Source: an uncultured Ruminococcus sp.
GTDB lineage: Bacteria; Bacillota; Clostridia; Oscillospirales; Acutalibacteraceae
Reading direction: 5' to 3'
Length of the DNA stretch: 59,969 bases
Assembly: GCA_905234015.1 (NCBI GenBank)
Contig: CAJOFK010000022.1
Location: 1 to 59,969, forward strand
In this document: positions 43,829 through 52,152 of the stretch, piece after piece
How positions within the stretch are numbered: the stretch's first letter is position 1
Layout of the letters: every line of letters begins with the position of its first letter
Program-made: the position numbers and the translations under genes
Notes under the pieces: generated by a model
The model's input: the letters and a program-made list of their open reading frames with translations, nothing else
Told to the model about the DNA's origin: nothing
Databases searched by the model: none

Positions 43829-45091
43829 ATGACTTCAATAGAAAAAATTCACTCACTTGATATGTTCGGCTCACGTCCCGGACTCGACAGAATAAAAAGA
43901 CTGCTTGATTTGCTCGGCAATCCGCAGGACGATTTGAAATTTGTCCATGTTGCCGGCACTAACGGAAAGGGCTCAACCTGCGCGCTTATAAGCTCCGTGC
44001 TCACGCAGGCAGGTTATAAAACCGGGCTGTTTATTTCGCCGTATATTGTAGATTTCCGCGAGCGTATTCAGATTAACGGAAAAATGATAAGCGAGCAGGT
44101 TCTTGACGAGGCAGTCGAAAAAACCTTCCCGATTGTGGAGAAGCTGAGAGCCGAGGACTGTATAATTACTGAATTTGAGTACGTTATGGCGCTCGAATTT
44201 ATGATACATAAAAACGAGAAATGTGACGTGGTTGTGCTCGAAACAGGTATGGGCGGACTGCTCGACTGTACGAACGTTATTAAACCTCCGCTTTGCTCGG
44301 TAATTACGAGAATCGGTCTCGACCATACCGCCGTTCTCGGCGATACGATTGAAGAAATCACCCGTCAGAAATGCGGTATAATAAAAACGGGCTCGCCCGC
44401 GGTTATTTCCGCTCAGAAGGCGGCGGCTATGAAGGTTATTGAGGCTGACTGCGCCGAAAAGGGCGTCAGGTTTATAAAAAGCAAGAAGCTTCATATGTAC
44501 GTTAAGGAGGAAACCTTAGAGCATACTTTGCTTGAGTACAACGGAATGGAGCTTGAGCTTCCGTTTATCGGAAAGCATCAGATAGAAAACGCTAAAGCCG
44601 CGCTCGCCGCCGTCGGCATACTGAAGGGTTTTTTCAATATATCCGACTGCGCGGTTAAGGAAGGCTTTAAAAACGCCGTGAATCCCGGAAGAATGGAGCT
44701 GTTAAGCGACAGCCCGATTACGATTATTGACGGCGCGCATAATCCCGACGGTATCGAGGCGCTTAAGGACGCTGTTGAAAAATACAACACCAAGGAATCC
44801 GCGGTGCTGGTTATCGGAATGTTAGCCGATAAGGACGTCGCTTCCTCGATTGAAACCTTAGAAGGCGATTTCGACGTTGTATATACTGTTCCGGTTCAGA
44901 ATCCGCGTTCGCTTAGCGCTGAGAAGCTCGCTGAGATTTGTATTCCCTGCTTTAAAGAGGTCAGGGTGTTTAACGACGTTAAAACGGCGCTTGAATCTGC
45001 TCAGAAGGAAGCCCTTGAAAACGACAGCCTGCTCGTAATAGCCGGTTCGCTGTATCTTGCGGGTGAAGTCAGACCGCTTATAAAAAAATAA
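43829..45091 (+). CDS. folC: Folylpolyglutamate/dihydrofolate synthase
   Basis: 420 residues of the Mur-ligase-like fold. P-loop VAGTNGKGSTCALIS near 43; METGMGGLLDCTNVI-type metal/ATP loop near 138 (VVLETGMGGLLD); substrate loop IGLDHTAVLGDTI; and C-terminal IDGAHNPDG near 295. It adds glutamates to folates and may also make dihydrofolate. AAGGAA before the ATG, 9 bp after rsmI. Confidence 0.93.
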   Translation: MTSIEKIHSLDMFGSRPGLDRIKRLLDLLGNPQDDLKFVHVAGTNGKGSTCALISSVLTQAGYKTGLFISPYIVDFRERIQINGKMISEQVLDEAVEKTFPIVEKLRAEDCIITEFEYVMALEFMIHKNEKCDVVVLETGMGGLLDCTNVIKPPLCSVITRIGLDHTAVLGDTIEEITRQKCGIIKTGSPAVISAQKAAAMKVIEADCAEKGVRFIKSKKLHMYVKEETLEHTLLEYNGMELELPFIGKHQIENAKAALAAVGILKGFFNISDCAVKEGFKNAVNPGRMELLSDSPITIIDGAHNPDGIEALKDAVEKYNTKESAVLVIGMLADKDVASSIETLEGDFDVVYTVPVQNPRSLSAEKLAEICIPCFKEVRVFNDVKTALESAQKEALENDSLLVIAGSLYLAGEVRPLIKK

Positions 45092-45119
45092 TAATATGTC
45101 CGATAACGACAGATTTCTC

Positions 45120-45155
45120 GGCACACATCAATTATTATTGGTGTGTGCCTTTTTT
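45120..45155 (+). terminator. Terminator of the trmN6-rsmI-folC unit
   Basis: GGCACACATCAAT pairs with ATTGGTGTGTGCC (one T-G) around TATT, followed by a T run. Confidence 0.92.
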
Positions 45156-45258
45156 ACTTTATAAGAAACTGCGTTCCTTATAAAGTAAAAAACATTTTAT
45201 ATTTCCCGCTCAGTTGCGCCCTGCGTGCGCACGAGCGATGGATATACACGCTTTCTTG
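45156..45258 (+). repeat. Family A intergenic repeat, short form (copy A6)
   Basis: It begins at the T-run of the folC terminator with ACTTTATAAG and runs through CCCGCTCAGTTGCGCCC and GCGTGCGCACGAGCGATGG. It then joins GATATACACGCTTTCTTG, losing the inverted GTGCGCACGC partner arm. It lies ~55 bp before the sigma-F operon. Confidence 0.85.
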
Positions 45259-45313
45259 TGCTTCTTTAAAGTGCCAAAAACACATTTAATTCAAATTGAC
45301 GAGGAGACGTAAA

Positions 45314-45613
45314 ATGATACAGACCGATTATAAAAACGATGTACTGACGGTATATCTCAGCGGCGAGCTCGACCACAACCGAGCCGCCGATATACGAGCC
45401 GCGGTTGACAGCCGGATTAACTCCCTGCGCCCGAAAAAGCTTGAGCTCGATTTCTCAAAGGTAAGCTTTATGGACAGCTCCGGAATCGGGCTCATAATGG
45501 GGCGTTACCGAGCCGTCGGACTCGTCGGGGGAGAGCTTAAAATAAAAAATGTCCCCGACAGTCTGTCGAGGATAATTGAGCTTTCCGGCGTAACTACCTT
45601 GGGGGTGCTGTGA
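45314..45613 (+). CDS. spoIIAA: Anti-sigma-F factor antagonist
   Basis: 99 residues from the ATG at 45314 (GAGGAG upstream; an in-frame TTG at 45296 precedes that site). STAS domain with the phosphorylatable serine in FMDSSGIGLIMGRY near 55-60. Dephosphorylated SpoIIAA releases sigma-F from SpoIIAB in the forespore. First gene of the overlapping spoIIA operon. Confidence 0.95.
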   Translation: MIQTDYKNDVLTVYLSGELDHNRAADIRAAVDSRINSLRPKKLELDFSKVSFMDSSGIGLIMGRYRAVGLVGGELKIKNVPDSLSRIIELSGVTTLGVL

Positions 45614-46047
45614 TGAATATTATTAACGAAATGCATTTAAGATTTCCGGGTAAAAGCGTTAACGAGAGCTTTTCAAGAAGCGCGGTATCAGCCTTCGTGA
45701 TGGAGCTCGACCCGACGATTTCCGAGCTTGCGGATATTAAAACCGCCGTCAGCGAGGCGGTGACGAACTGTATCGTTCACGGCTACCGCAGAGCTCCCGG
45801 AACCGTCTACATAGACGCTAAAATCACTGATGAAAAAGAACTGATTATTAAAATCCGCGATAAAGGCGTCGGAATTGCCGACGTAAAAGAGGCTATGAAG
45901 CCGCTGTTCACTACTGCCGAGGATGAGGAGCGCGCCGGATTGGGCTTTGCAGTTATGCAGAGCTTTATGGACAGCGTGAGCGTGCGTTCCGAGCTCGGTA
46001 AGGGAACCGCGGTAACTCTTAAAAAGCGCATAATTTCCGTCGGATGA
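45613..46047 (+). CDS. spoIIAB: Anti-sigma-F factor (serine kinase)
   Basis: 144 residues of the GHKL ATPase fold: N-box EAVTNCIVHGYR near 48, RDKGVGIADV near 85 and GLGFAVMQSFMD near 110. It binds sigma-F or phosphorylates SpoIIAA. ATG at 45613 shares one base with the spoIIAA stop; a GTG three bases earlier is the alternative. Confidence 0.95.
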   Translation: MNIINEMHLRFPGKSVNESFSRSAVSAFVMELDPTISELADIKTAVSEAVTNCIVHGYRRAPGTVYIDAKITDEKELIIKIRDKGVGIADVKEAMKPLFTTAEDEERAGLGFAVMQSFMDSVSVRSELGKGTAVTLKKRIISVG

Positions 46048-46703
46048 GCGACAGGGACAGGCTTGTTGAGGAGAATCTCGCGCTCGTTCATTCCTGCTGT
46101 AAGCGTTTCAGAAATCGCGGGATTGAGTATGAGGAGCTGTACTCGGCGGGCTGTATGGGGCTTGTTAAGGCGGTTAATAATTTTAACCCCGCTTTGGGGC
46201 TGAAGCTTTCAACCTACGCCGTGCCCGTTATCCTCGGCGAAATCAGACGGCTTTTCCGCGACGGCGGTACCGTTAAGGTGAGCCGAAGCCTTAAGGAGCT
46301 TTCGCTTAAGATAAACCGCGTAAGCAAAAGCTTTTCCGATGAGCACTTACGAAGTCCCGCGGTAAGCGAGCTGTCACAGCTCCTCGGCGAGAGCGAGGAT
46401 AAAATCGCCGACGCTATAAACGCGGCAAAATATCCGATTTCGCTGACCTTTTCTTCGGGCGATGAGGAAAACAGCGAGCTCGACCTGCCTTATGAGGATA
46501 CGACCGATAAGCTGACGGACAGGCTCGCGCTCGAGGAGGTTATTGCCCTTCTCGATAACAGAGATAAGAAGATTATCGAGCTGAGATATTTTAAGTACCG
46601 AACTCAGAGCGAAACCGCAAAGGTGCTGAATATGTCGCAGGTTCAGGTAAGCCGCAGGGAGAAAAAGATTCTTTCCTTTATGCGCGAAAAGCTGTCGGGG
46701 TAG
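46044..46703 (+). CDS. sigF: RNA polymerase sigma-F factor
   Basis: 219 residues. Region 2 (IEYEELYSAGCMGLVKAVNNF, near 29-48, partly conserved core) plus region 3 (VSRSLKELSLKINRVS) and region 4 (TQSETAKVLNMSQVQVSRREKK, helix-turn-helix). The position after spoIIAB, with a 4-bp overlap, makes it the forespore-specific sigma-F rather than sigma-B or sigma-G. A terminator follows. Confidence 0.95.
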   Translation: MSDRDRLVEENLALVHSCCKRFRNRGIEYEELYSAGCMGLVKAVNNFNPALGLKLSTYAVPVILGEIRRLFRDGGTVKVSRSLKELSLKINRVSKSFSDEHLRSPAVSELSQLLGESEDKIADAINAAKYPISLTFSSGDEENSELDLPYEDTTDKLTDRLALEEVIALLDNRDKKIIELRYFKYRTQSETAKVLNMSQVQVSRREKKILSFMREKLSG

Positions 46704-46724
46704 AATAGGCATATAGTCGAAGAT

Positions 46725-46758
46725 GAAAAAGGCAGGCGCTGAGAGCCTGCCTTAAGTT
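46725..46758. terminator. Bidirectional terminator between sigF and metA
   Basis: AAGGCAGGC and GCCTGCCTT pair around a 7-nt loop. T-rich runs lie on both sides, serving convergent sigF and metA. Confidence 0.88.
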
Positions 46759-47688
46759 TTATTCGCATAATTTCTTTAAGTCCTCGAGGTCGTACGGGGT
46801 TTGCTGATAAACGTAATAATTAAGCCAGTTTGAGTATAAAAGCGAGGCGTAGCTCTTCCAGTTCATCGGCGGAGAGGCGCAGGGGTTGTTATCCGGGAAG
46901 TAATTAACGGGAACCTCAATTTCGAGCCCCTTGTTTATATCCCTGAAATACTCCCTCGCGAGGGTGTCGCGGTCGTATTCCGCGTGACCGAGTATGTAGA
47001 ACTCGCGTCCGTTTTTACTGCAAACTATCGCAACTCCCGCTTCATCGCACTTGGCGAGGATTTCGAGCTCGTCCTGCTTTTCGATATCTTCCTCAATAAC
47101 GCCTGTGTAGCGTGAATGGGGTATCTTAAAGCTGTCGTCAAATCCTCTTAAAAGCGGGTGGAGAGGGTTTAAAATAGTATGGTTGAAAATGCCCGAGAGC
47201 TTTTTTTTAAATTCATACTTCCGTACTCCGTAGCGGTGGTAAAGCCCTGCCTGAGCTCCCCAGCAGATGAAAAACGTCGAGTAAACGTGGCGTTTAGCCC
47301 AGTTGAGTATAGCGCACAGCTCCTCCCAATAATCAACGTCCTCAAAGTCCATAAGCTCCACGGGAGCGCCGGTAACTATCATACCGTCAAAACGCTGGTC
47401 TTTTACTTCCTCAAAGGTTTTGTAAAAGGTCGTAAGGTGGCGGCGCGAGGTGTTTTTCGATTTATGGGTAGCTGTCTGAAGCAGCTCGATATCAACCTGA
47501 AGCGGCGTGTTTCCGAGCAGCCTCATAAGCTGGGTTTCGGTTTCAATTTTAGTCGGCATAAGATTTAGAATAATAATCTTAAGCGGACGAATATCCTGGC
47601 TGAGCGCCCTTTCCTCGGACATTACGAAGATGTTTTCTTCTTCGAGTATCTTTATCGCGGGAAGGTTGCTCGGTACCTTAATTGGCAT
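46759..47688 (-). CDS. metA: Homoserine O-acyltransferase (MetA)
   Basis: 309 residues, full length. Catalytic Cys in [15 protein letters not shown] near 142, and His/Glu in [15 protein letters not shown] near 235. It activates homoserine (acetyl- or succinyl-CoA) in methionine synthesis; which acyl donor cannot be settled by eye. GAGGAG before the ATG. Two tandem copies of the family C element fill the 215 bp between it and proS, and the nearest ends at the ribosome site, so they are likely in its leader. Confidence 0.95.
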   Translation of the reverse strand: MPIKVPSNLPAIKILEEENIFVMSEERALSQDIRPLKIIILNLMPTKIETETQLMRLLGNTPLQVDIELLQTATHKSKNTSRRHLTTFYKTFEEVKDQRFDGMIVTGAPVELMDFEDVDYWEELCAILNWAKRHVYSTFFICWGAQAGLYHRYGVRKYEFKKKLSGIFNHTILNPLHPLLRGFDDSFKIPHSRYTGVIEEDIEKQDELEILAKCDEAGVAIVCSKNGREFYILGHAEYDRDTLAREYFRDINKGLEIEVPVNYFPDNNPCASPPMNWKSYASLLYSNWLNYYVYQQTPYDLEDLKKLCE

Positions 47689-47698
47689 ATTTTGATTC

Positions 47699-47791
47699 TC
47701 CTCGTCAGACCGTGCAGTCCCTATATTAAATGTGATATCCCCCTGACCTTAGTGTTTCTGTCAGGTTTTGGATTGTGCAGGTAGGTTCTGC
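47699..47791 (-). repeat. Family C structured element (copy C3, adjacent to metA)
   Basis: Read on the minus strand: GCAGAACCTACC, ATCCAAAA, a hairpin CCTGAC/GTCAGG, GGGGGATATCACATTT, ATAGGGAC, CACGG and TGACGAGGAG. The last bases are the metA Shine-Dalgarno. The block order is the same as at 4918 and 5987. It repeats with a 97-bp period as copy C4. Confidence 0.75.
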
Positions 47792-47803
47792 CGTAAACTG
47801 TTT

Positions 47804-47887
47804 TGTCCGTGCAGTCCCTATATTAAATGTGATATCTACCTGACCTTAGTATCCCTGTCAGGTCTTTATAGTTCAGGCAGATTCTGC
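47804..47887 (-). repeat. Family C structured element (copy C4, tandem upstream)
   Basis: Read on the minus strand: GCAGAATC, the hairpin CCTGAC/GTCAGG, then GATATCACATTTAATATAGG and GACTGCACGGAC. About 30 consecutive bases of the second half are identical to C3. It begins 17 bp after the proS stop codon. Confidence 0.75.
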
Positions 47888-47903
47888 AACCGACATAGTA
47901 CCA

Positions 47904-49343
47904 TTAATACTGTTTACCCCAGTAAACCATATGCTTTGCGGGCTTTCCGCAGCATACGCAGGTATCGGCTAAATGCTCCTCCTCAAAGGGAATACAGCGG
48001 CTCTTAACTCCGCCTGTAACGTCCTTGAGCTTATCCTCACATTCGCTGTCGCCGCACCACATAGCCTTAATAAAGCCGCCCTGCTCCTTGCCGAGCGTTA
48101 AGAACTGCTCGTAGGTTGTAGCAACGTTGGTCTTTTCCTGCATATTTTTAAGCGCTCTCTCATACATAGCGTCGTGAACCGCCTGCAAGGTTTCCTCGAT
48201 TTTTTCCTCTAAGCTCTCAAGCGGAGTGAAAATTTTCTCTCGTGTATCACGGCGTACGATTACGCACTGGTTCTTTTCAATATCCTTCGGGCCGATTTCA
48301 ACTCGTACCGGAACGCCCTTCATCTCGTATTCGGCAAACTTCCAGCCGGGAGCGTGGTCGCTGTCGTCGAGCTTAACGCGGAATTTTTTAGCTAATCTTT
48401 CCTTTAACTCGCCTGCTTTTTCGAGTACGCCTTCCTTATGCTGAGCAATCGGGATAAGCGCAACCTGAATCGGGCTTACCTTAGGCGGTAAAATCAGCCC
48501 GTCGTCGTCGCCGTGAACCATAATTATCGCGCCTATCATTCTGGTGGATACGCCCCACGAGGTCTGGTGGGGATAATGAAGCTTATTGTCGCGGCCCTGG
48601 AATTTAATATCAAAGCCCTTAGCGAAGCCGTCGCCGAAGTAGTGCGAGGTGCCGCCCTGAAGCGCTACGCCGTTGTGCATCATCGGCTCGATTGTATAGG
48701 TAGCCTCGGCTCCCGCGAACTTTTCTTTCTCGGTTTTCTGACCGACTACTGCGGGAATAGCGAGAGTTTCGCGGTAGAAGTCCTCGTATACCTTAAGCAT
48801 ACGGAGGGTTTCCTCCTTAGCTTCCTCGGCTGTTTCGTGCATTGTGTGGCCTTCCTGCCATAAGAACTCGGAGTTGCGAAGGAAAGGTCTTGTAGTTTTT
48901 TCCCATCTTACTACCGAGCACCACTGGTTGTAGAGCTTCGGCAGATCGCGGTAGGTTTCTATTACCTTTTTATAATGCTCGCAGAATAAGGTCTCGGATG
49001 TAGGACGAACGCAGAGACGCTCCGTCAGCTTTTCCTGACCGCCGATTGTTACCCATGCGCACTCGGGAGCGAAGCCCTCAACGTGATCCTTTTCCTTCTG
49101 AAGAAGGCTTTCGGGTATAAACATCGGCATATATACGTTTTCAACGCCTGTTTCCTTAAAGCGCCTGTCCATATCGTGCTGGATATTTTCCCATATAGCG
49201 TAGCCGTAAGGGCGGAAAACCATACAGCCCTTTACGCTTGAATAGTCGATAAGCTCGGCTTTCTTAACAATATCCGTATACCATTTTGCAAAATCCTCGT
49301 CGCGGCTCGTAATAGCCTCGACCATTTTTTTATTATTAGCCAT
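47904..49343 (-). CDS. proS: Prolyl-tRNA synthetase (archaeal/eukaryotic-type)
   Basis: 479 residues: short class II form without the bacterial editing insertion. Motifs: [42 protein letters not shown] and a C-terminal Cys-rich region ([18 protein letters not shown]) ending in Tyr, typical of the type 3 enzyme. Charges tRNA-Pro. GGAGG before the ATG. No terminator is visible before metA, so read-through into metA is possible. Confidence 0.96.
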   Translation of the reverse strand: MANNKKMVEAITSRDEDFAKWYTDIVKKAELIDYSSVKGCMVFRPYGYAIWENIQHDMDRRFKETGVENVYMPMFIPESLLQKEKDHVEGFAPECAWVTIGGQEKLTERLCVRPTSETLFCEHYKKVIETYRDLPKLYNQWCSVVRWEKTTRPFLRNSEFLWQEGHTMHETAEEAKEETLRMLKVYEDFYRETLAIPAVVGQKTEKEKFAGAEATYTIEPMMHNGVALQGGTSHYFGDGFAKGFDIKFQGRDNKLHYPHQTSWGVSTRMIGAIIMVHGDDDGLILPPKVSPIQVALIPIAQHKEGVLEKAGELKERLAKKFRVKLDDSDHAPGWKFAEYEMKGVPVRVEIGPKDIEKNQCVIVRRDTREKIFTPLESLEEKIEETLQAVHDAMYERALKNMQEKTNVATTYEQFLTLGKEQGGFIKAMWCGDSECEDKLKDVTGGVKSRCIPFEEEHLADTCVCCGKPAKHMVYWGKQY

Positions 49344-49380
49344 ACTTTCCTCCGTATAACATCTATTTTACAACATTCCT

Positions 49381-49409
49381 ATTATACATTTTTTGTCTTT
49401 ATACGTCAA
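49381..49409 (-). promoter_or_regulatory. proS promoter
   Basis: Minus strand TTGACG (49409-49404), a 17-bp spacer and TATAAT (49386-49381), 38 bp before the ATG. Confidence 0.8.
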
Positions 49410-49467
49410 GATAAAAAGTGCGCGCCTCTCGGCGCGGCGCGGCGGCGATATTAATAAAACGCCCTAA

Positions 49468-49497
49468 CGAAAAAACAGCCTGCTCAAAGAGCAGGCT
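49468..49497 (-). terminator. acpP terminator
   Basis: AGCCTGCTC and GAGCAGGCT pair around a 3-nt loop, followed on the minus strand by GTTTTTT. Confidence 0.9.
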
Positions 49498-49510
49498 AAT
49501 CCGGTTTTTA

Positions 49511-49738
49511 TTATGAATTTGCTTCGATGTAGTTTACGAGAGCGCCTACTGTCTTGATGTTCTCAATCTCATCATCGGGAACTTCAATCTCAAACTCATC
49601 CTCGATAGACATAAGAAGGTCAACAACGTCGAGAGAATCAGCGCCTAAATCGTCCTGAAGGTCGGTTGCCTCTGTAATCTTATCTTCCTCAACATCAAAC
49701 TGCTCAGCTAAGATAGCTTTTACTTTTTCTAATACCAT
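49511..49738 (-). CDS. acpP: Acyl carrier protein
   Basis: 75 residues, acidic. Phosphopantetheine serine in DDLGADSLDVVDLL near residue 36. Carries acyl chains in fatty acid synthesis. AGGAGG before the ATG. It is a single-gene unit with its own promoter and terminator; no fab genes are adjacent. Confidence 0.96.
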   Translation of the reverse strand: MVLEKVKAILAEQFDVEEDKITEATDLQDDLGADSLDVVDLLMSIEDEFEIEVPDDEIENIKTVGALVNYIEANS

Positions 49739-49762
49739 TTTAAGTCCTCCTAATTTTTTTAC

Positions 49763-49794
49763 AACACCGATATAGACATCGCGGTGTTTTTTTG
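49763..49794 (+). terminator. Terminator-like hairpin in the acpP leader region
   Basis: AACACCG and CGGTGTT pair around a 12-nt loop, followed by a T run in the plus direction, opposite to acpP. No plus-strand gene ends here, so it may be an RNA structure of the acpP leader or block antisense transcription. Confidence 0.4.
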
Positions 49795-49810
49795 TTACAA
49801 TGGTTTAAGT

Positions 49811-49826
49811 TAACAACCTGTTGTTA
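49811..49826. promoter_or_regulatory. Palindromic operator candidate at the acpP start site
   Basis: TAACAAC-CT-GTTGTTA, a perfect 7-bp dyad with a 2-bp centre. It lies 8 bp beyond the -10 box of the acpP promoter, where the transcription start should be, a usual place for a repressor site. The regulator is unknown. Confidence 0.55.
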
Positions 49827-49833
49827 CTAAACT

Positions 49834-49862
49834 ATATTATTAGTAATTGTCGTTTTTGTCAA
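49834..49862 (-). promoter_or_regulatory. acpP promoter
   Basis: Minus strand TTGACA (49862-49857), a 17-bp spacer and TAATAT (49839-49834), ~100 bp before the start codon. Confidence 0.8.
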
Positions 49863-49918
49863 TATATATTTCAAAAATTTTACCATTTTTTAATTAATCT
49901 GTTTTCGGAGGTGCTTTT

Positions 49919-50758
49919 ATGCCGAAAAAATACGCCGTGATAGGTCATCCTATCGGCCATACCTTATCACCCTTTATCCATAAAAGGCTTTTTGAGCTGT
50001 CGGGCGTTGACGCCGTGTATGAAGCTATTGATATTGCTCCCGAAAACCTTAACAGGGACTATGATAAAATTCTTAAAAGCCTCAGCGGCTACAATATAAC
50101 AATTCCCCATAAACAGGCGATAATTCCTTTTCTTGATAAAATTGATGAAAAGGCGCGGATGTACGGCAGCGTAAATACCGTTTTAAACCGCGGCGGAGTC
50201 GCTTCCGGCTTTACTACCGACCCGGACGGCTTTTTAAAGGCGCTTGAATACGCGGGGATTGAGCTTGACGGCCGCGTCGTGATACTCGGCTGCGGAGGAG
50301 TTGCCAGAACTATGGCGTATGAGGCGCTCTTAAAGGGCGGACGAGTGGAGCTCGCTGTGCGTGAAAAAAGCGCAAAAAAAGCCGAAACCCTCGTAAACGA
50401 GATAAAGAATAATTTGAAAAATCCCGATATAAAGTATTGCTTTATGCCCGAACTTTGCGGCGATATCGATACCCTGGTTAACGCGACTCCGGTCGGAATG
50501 TCCCCGAACACTGAGGTAATGCCGGTTGATGAAAAAATCCTAAAAAACTGCGCGGGCGTATTCGACGCTATCTATAATCCGCTTGATACTCTGCTTATAA
50601 AAACCGCCCGTAAAAACGGCGCTAAGGCTGAGGGCGGAATGACAATGCTCGTGTGGCAGGCGGTGGTATCTCATTTTCACTGGGACGGCAGTACATACGA
50701 CGTAAAGGATATTGAAAAGCTGTGTATTGATGCGGCTGAGGAGTTGAAAAACCGATGA
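49919..50758 (+). CDS. aroE: Shikimate dehydrogenase
   Basis: 279 residues. Substrate site IGHTLSPFIHKRLFE, catalytic Lys in NITIPHKQAI near 63, NADP-binding GCGGVARTMAYEAL near 124, and NATPVGMSPN near 187. Reduces dehydroshikimate. GGAGGT before the ATG; it begins the aromatic amino acid cluster and overlaps aroK by 4 bp. Confidence 0.95.
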   Translation: MPKKYAVIGHPIGHTLSPFIHKRLFELSGVDAVYEAIDIAPENLNRDYDKILKSLSGYNITIPHKQAIIPFLDKIDEKARMYGSVNTVLNRGGVASGFTTDPDGFLKALEYAGIELDGRVVILGCGGVARTMAYEALLKGGRVELAVREKSAKKAETLVNEIKNNLKNPDIKYCFMPELCGDIDTLVNATPVGMSPNTEVMPVDEKILKNCAGVFDAIYNPLDTLLIKTARKNGAKAEGGMTMLVWQAVVSHFHWDGSTYDVKDIEKLCIDAAEELKNR

Positions 50759-51252
50759 AAAATCTGATACTCTGCGGATTTATGGGTTGCGGAAAAAGTA
50801 CAATCGGCCGCAGGCTTTCTAAAATGACGGAGATGCCCTTCGTCGATTTGGACAGGTATATTGAAGAAAAAGCAGGGCTCACCGTTAAGGAAATATTTGA
50901 GAAATACGGCGAGAATAAGTTCCGTGAGCTGGAGACCGAGGCGTGCCGCGAGCTCTCGGAAAAAAGCGGATATATTATCGCCGCGGGCGGAGGAACCCTG
51001 ACCTTTCAGAAAAACATAGATATCCTTAAAGAAACGGGGAGAATTATCTATATTAACGTCAGCTATGAAATGCTCTGCGAGCGCTTAAAACGCGACACAA
51101 GACGGCCGCTGCTTCAGGTCGAAAACCGCAACGAGGTAATAAAAGAGCTGCTTAAAAAACGCGCTCCGATTTATGAGGGCGCTGCTTCAATTCATATTGA
51201 CGGAAATTTTACCTCAAACAGGGTTGCCGAAATAATCCTGGGTGTGCTTTAG
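50755..51252 (+). CDS. aroK: Shikimate kinase
   Basis: 165 residues. P-loop GFMGCGKSTIGRRL near 6, Asp/Arg shikimate contacts (VDLDRYIE, KFRELE) and IIAAGGGTL near 77, then RPLLQ in the lid. Makes shikimate 3-phosphate with ATP. ATGA overlap with aroE. Confidence 0.95.
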   Translation: MKNLILCGFMGCGKSTIGRRLSKMTEMPFVDLDRYIEEKAGLTVKEIFEKYGENKFRELETEACRELSEKSGYIIAAGGGTLTFQKNIDILKETGRIIYINVSYEMLCERLKRDTRRPLLQVENRNEVIKELLKKRAPIYEGAASIHIDGNFTSNRVAEIILGVL

Positions 51253-51257
51253 GCAAA

Positions 51258-51286
51258 TTGACATTACCGCTTTAAAGTGCTAAAAT
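51258..51286 (+). promoter_or_regulatory. Internal promoter before tyrA
   Basis: TTGACA (51258-51263), a 17-bp spacer and TAAAAT (51281-51286), directly after the aroK stop; 36 bp to the tyrA start. Confidence 0.8.
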
Positions 51287-51321
51287 AAAAACGTATTAAA
51301 ACGGAAGGACTGTATTGATAT

Positions 51322-52152
51322 ATGAGGATAGCAGTCGTAGGAATGGGAATAATAGGCGGCAGCTTTTGCAAGGCAATAAAAAAGCATACCGACCATTATG
51401 TTATAGGTATAAACAGAACGCAAGCAACGCTCAAAAAGGCGCTTGCGGACGGCGCTATAGACGAGATAGGCGACGAAAAAAGCCTCTCCTCGGCGGATAT
51501 AATTATACTCGCGCTCTACCCGGGCGCGGCGGTTGAATATGTCGAAAGGAACGGAGAATATATTAAAAAGGGCGCTATAGTTACCGACTCGGCAGGTATT
51601 AAGGCGGATATCTGTCCGAAGCTTAAGGCGCTTAGCGAAAAATTCGGATTTAAGTTTGTCGGAAGCCACCCGATGGCGGGTAAGGAAACTAACGGTTACG
51701 TTTCCTCGGACGGCGATTTATATAACGGCGCGAGCTATATTATCGTGCCCTGCGGCGCGGACGGCGAGGCGGTAAAAACCCTCTCGAGCCTTGCCGTGGA
51801 TATAAAATTCGGAATGGTGAAAATCACAACTCCCGAGGAGCACGACCGTATGATAGCCTTTACCTCTCAGCTTCCGCACGTTCTTGCGTGCGCGTATGTG
51901 CTCAGCCCGTGCTGTAAAAATCACGTCGGATTTTCCGCGGGCTCCTACAGGGATGTTTCGCGCGTGGCGAATATTAACGCGGAGCTGTGGAGCGAGCTGT
52001 TTATGGAAAACCGCGAGCCGCTTATCGCTGAGCTCGATACGCTAATTGATAACATCCACGCGATAACCGACGCCGTTAAGGCGAGCGATACAGACAGGAT
52101 AAAGGAGCTTCTTAACAAGGCTCATAAAACCAAGGAGGAGCTCGGAGAATGA
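51322..52152 (+). CDS. tyrA: Prephenate dehydrogenase
   Basis: 276 residues. N-terminal NAD site AVVGMGIIGGSFC, the catalytic-region GSHPMAGKETNGY near 113 and HDRMIAFTSQLPH near 172. Oxidatively decarboxylates prephenate toward tyrosine. There is no fused chorismate mutase or ACT domain, so feedback control is not evident. GAAGGA before the ATG is rather far. It overlaps aroB by 4 bp. Confidence 0.93.
   Translation: MRIAVVGMGIIGGSFCKAIKKHTDHYVIGINRTQATLKKALADGAIDEIGDEKSLSSADIIILALYPGAAVEYVERNGEYIKKGAIVTDSAGIKADICPKLKALSEKFGFKFVGSHPMAGKETNGYVSSDGDLYNGASYIIVPCGADGEAVKTLSSLAVDIKFGMVKITTPEEHDRMIAFTSQLPHVLACAYVLSPCCKNHVGFSAGSYRDVSRVANINAELWSELFMENREPLIAELDTLIDNIHAITDAVKASDTDRIKELLNKAHKTKEELGE

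Noticed and set aside
45258..45313. Sigma-H promoter before spoIIAA
   Set aside because: The spoIIA operon is sigma-H driven in Bacillus, but I could not find an AGGA...GAAT pair at proper spacing in the 55 bases after the repeat.
47699..47887. SAM (S-box) or T-box riboswitch before metA
   Set aside because: The conserved S-box core and the T-box sequence are missing, and no anti-terminator/terminator pair is seen. The region is a tandem repeat shared with pyrF and serC.
49420..49450. GC-rich GCGCCTCTCGGCGCGGCG stretch as a terminator
   Set aside because: It can fold, but no T run follows on either strand, and the real acpP terminator is nearby.
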